Shown here one piece after another: positions 63,304 through 64,000 of a DNA stretch of 64,000 bases; position 1 is the stretch's first letter; the number at the start of each line of letters is the position of its first letter. The DNA is taken from contig JASMMA010000005.1 in assembly GCA_030748415.1 (NCBI GenBank), forward strand, positions 67,434-131,433, read 5' to 3'. The position numbers were made by a program, and so were the translations under genes. The DNA comes from Planctomycetota bacterium (GTDB taxonomy: Bacteria > Planctomycetota > UBA1135). The notes below the pieces were generated by a model. That model did not search any database and was not told where the DNA came from. It saw nothing but the letters and a program-made list of their open reading frames with translations.

Positions 63304-63903
63304 TCAAGTTTCCCCAACCGGCACCATTCGAATAGAGCTCGGTTCCGTTAAACATGCCCAATCGCATATTCCACAGCCAACGCAAATGTCGGCAACAATC
63401 ACGGGCCGGTTCCTTTTCAATTGAATTGCTTCATCTAAAAAAGGGCACGCGTGCCAGCAAGCCCTGCAGATTTGCTTATTGAAAGCCAAACACCGCTCTT
63501 CATCAATGACGGCCGTTCCCATTCGAATACTGCGGCGGTCTTGAACTTCGGCCAAAGCTCCACTGGGACAAATCTCGATGCAAAGAAGCTCGTCAAGGCC
63601 CTCGCATAATCGGCATGGGTTATTACGGCTATCGACTTCTGGGCTTCCCGCCGAGGGCCCCGACCACAAGTCCTGCAAGCTCAAACTTTCATGAGGGCAA
63701 ACCTGCACACACTGTCCGCAGCGTATGCAGGCCGCCAAGAAATCCAACTCGTTGCTAGCGCCAGGAGGCCGAAGACTTCCAGCGCGCTTGGAGGCCCAAA
63801 CCCCCAAGGCCTTTCCGCCGGCAGCAGCGCAGGCGGTCCAGGCAGCGCCTGCGAGCAACCGACGGCGGGTTATTTTCCTGCCGTCGGCCACCCTTTCAAC
63901 CAA
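63304..63903 (-). CDS. NapG/MauM-like periplasmic polyferredoxin with Tat signal
   Basis: 199 aa from TTG 63903, close after the upstream stop at 63905. A twin-arginine signal (ITRRRLLAGAAW) leads into four cluster motifs: CIRCGQCVQVCP, CRLCEGLDELLCIEICP, CLAFNKQICRACWHACP and CVGCGICDWAC. The last three have variable spacing. NapG passes electrons from a NapH-type membrane partner to a periplasmic reductase. No terminal reductase is visible, since the operon continues past the right edge. Confidence 0.85.
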   Translation of the reverse strand: MVERVADGRKITRRRLLAGAAWTACAAAGGKALGVWASKRAGSLRPPGASNELDFLAACIRCGQCVQVCPHESLSLQDLWSGPSAGSPEVDSRNNPCRLCEGLDELLCIEICPSGALAEVQDRRSIRMGTAVIDEERCLAFNKQICRACWHACPFLDEAIQLKRNRPVIVADICVGCGICDWACLTEPSSIRMVPVGET

Positions 63904-63904
63904 C

Positions 63905-64000
63905 TCAGGGATTGGATGTATGACAAGTCCGGCACTTTGCCTGCACCAGAATGTCTGCCATCCCTTCGTGTTTCGTAATCGGGGCGTCGTTCTTCCCGTT
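63905..64000 (-). CDS. C-terminal fragment of a CxxCH (haem c) protein, cut by the window edge
   Basis: An open minus-strand frame enters from the right edge and stops at 63905, giving 31 residues. They contain a helix-like KHEGMADILVQA stretch and the motif CRTCHTSNP, a CxxCH haem attachment site nine residues from the C-terminus. It stops immediately before the NapG-like TTG, as in a tight operon. Too short to name the family. It could be the tail of a multihaem cytochrome or of a reductase partner. Confidence 0.5.
   Translation of the reverse strand, partial: NGKNDAPITKHEGMADILVQAKCRTCHTSNP

Noticed and set aside
1-64000. tRNA genes, CRISPR arrays, IS elements
   Set aside because: Occasional TTCGAA stretches lie in coding regions without a cloverleaf. 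No spaced short repeats or transposase frames were seen; the intein is the only mobile-type element.

Overview
The window is a densely packed bacterial chromosome segment of about 47 protein genes, with no rRNA, tRNA, IS element or CRISPR array that I can see. The longest gene-free stretch is about 250 bp, and many neighbours overlap by 1-4 nt. An outer membrane is implied by a Wza-type export lipoprotein, a GT9 heptosyltransferase-like enzyme, and many lipoproteins and periplasmic enzymes. Queuosine (QueG), thiamine (ThiE), MEP isoprenoid (IspG) and class II ribonucleotide reductase genes are present. The combination of many sulfatase-like enzymes, a TMTC-like TPR membrane protein, M16/M20/M24 peptidases and a CxxCH lipoprotein recalls uncultivated Planctomycetota- or PVC-type heterotrophs. 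I cannot fix the phylum from this sequence alone.

Layout. 1-12 kb: queG, a zinc-ribbon protein and thiE, then an aminotransferase/fabH pair on the minus strand, then a plus-strand run of ZIP-like/permease fusion, M16 peptidase, radical SAM protein and POT transporter. 12-31 kb: an exopolysaccharide locus. It has a priming phosphoglycosyltransferase, two GT4 enzymes, a flippase, a Wza-like exporter, a Wzz-like co-polymerase with a degenerate kinase domain, a Wzy/ligase-like protein, GNAT and FemAB/CelD-like acyltransferases, a NodB deacetylase and three sulfatase-like membrane enzymes. 31-42 kb: UspA, an M20 peptidase, a degenerate GHMP kinase, a haem-motif lipoprotein, two more sulfatase-like enzymes, ispG and a wyosine-type radical SAM protein. 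42-49 kb: thioesterase, alpha/beta hydrolase, RluA, bS21, RecD2 and the TMTC-like protein. 49-54 kb: two more sulfatase-like enzymes and an M24 peptidase in one operon. 54-64 kb: cysteine desulfurase, an intein-containing adenosylcobalamin-dependent RNR with a rich leader, GT9, a PHP-domain protein, and NapH/NapG-like electron-transfer proteins entering from the right edge with the tail of a CxxCH protein.

The main signal is a set of seven alkaline-phosphatase-superfamily ('sulfatase') proteins. All have Thr where true sulfatases have the formylglycine Cys/Ser, and all end in a short LGY (once MGY) plus acidic tail. Six have membrane-embedded N-termini, four of which share a Gly-Ala-aromatic/Val-Glu signature in the first membrane segment. 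I infer that they transfer or cleave phospho-substituents on surface glycans made by the adjacent EPS locus, rather than hydrolysing sulfate esters. Other notable items are a perfect sigma-54 promoter with no annotated gene behind it, tandem NrdR-like boxes plus a B12-box-like hairpin before the RNR gene, and a hairpin that covers the start region of the RluA gene.
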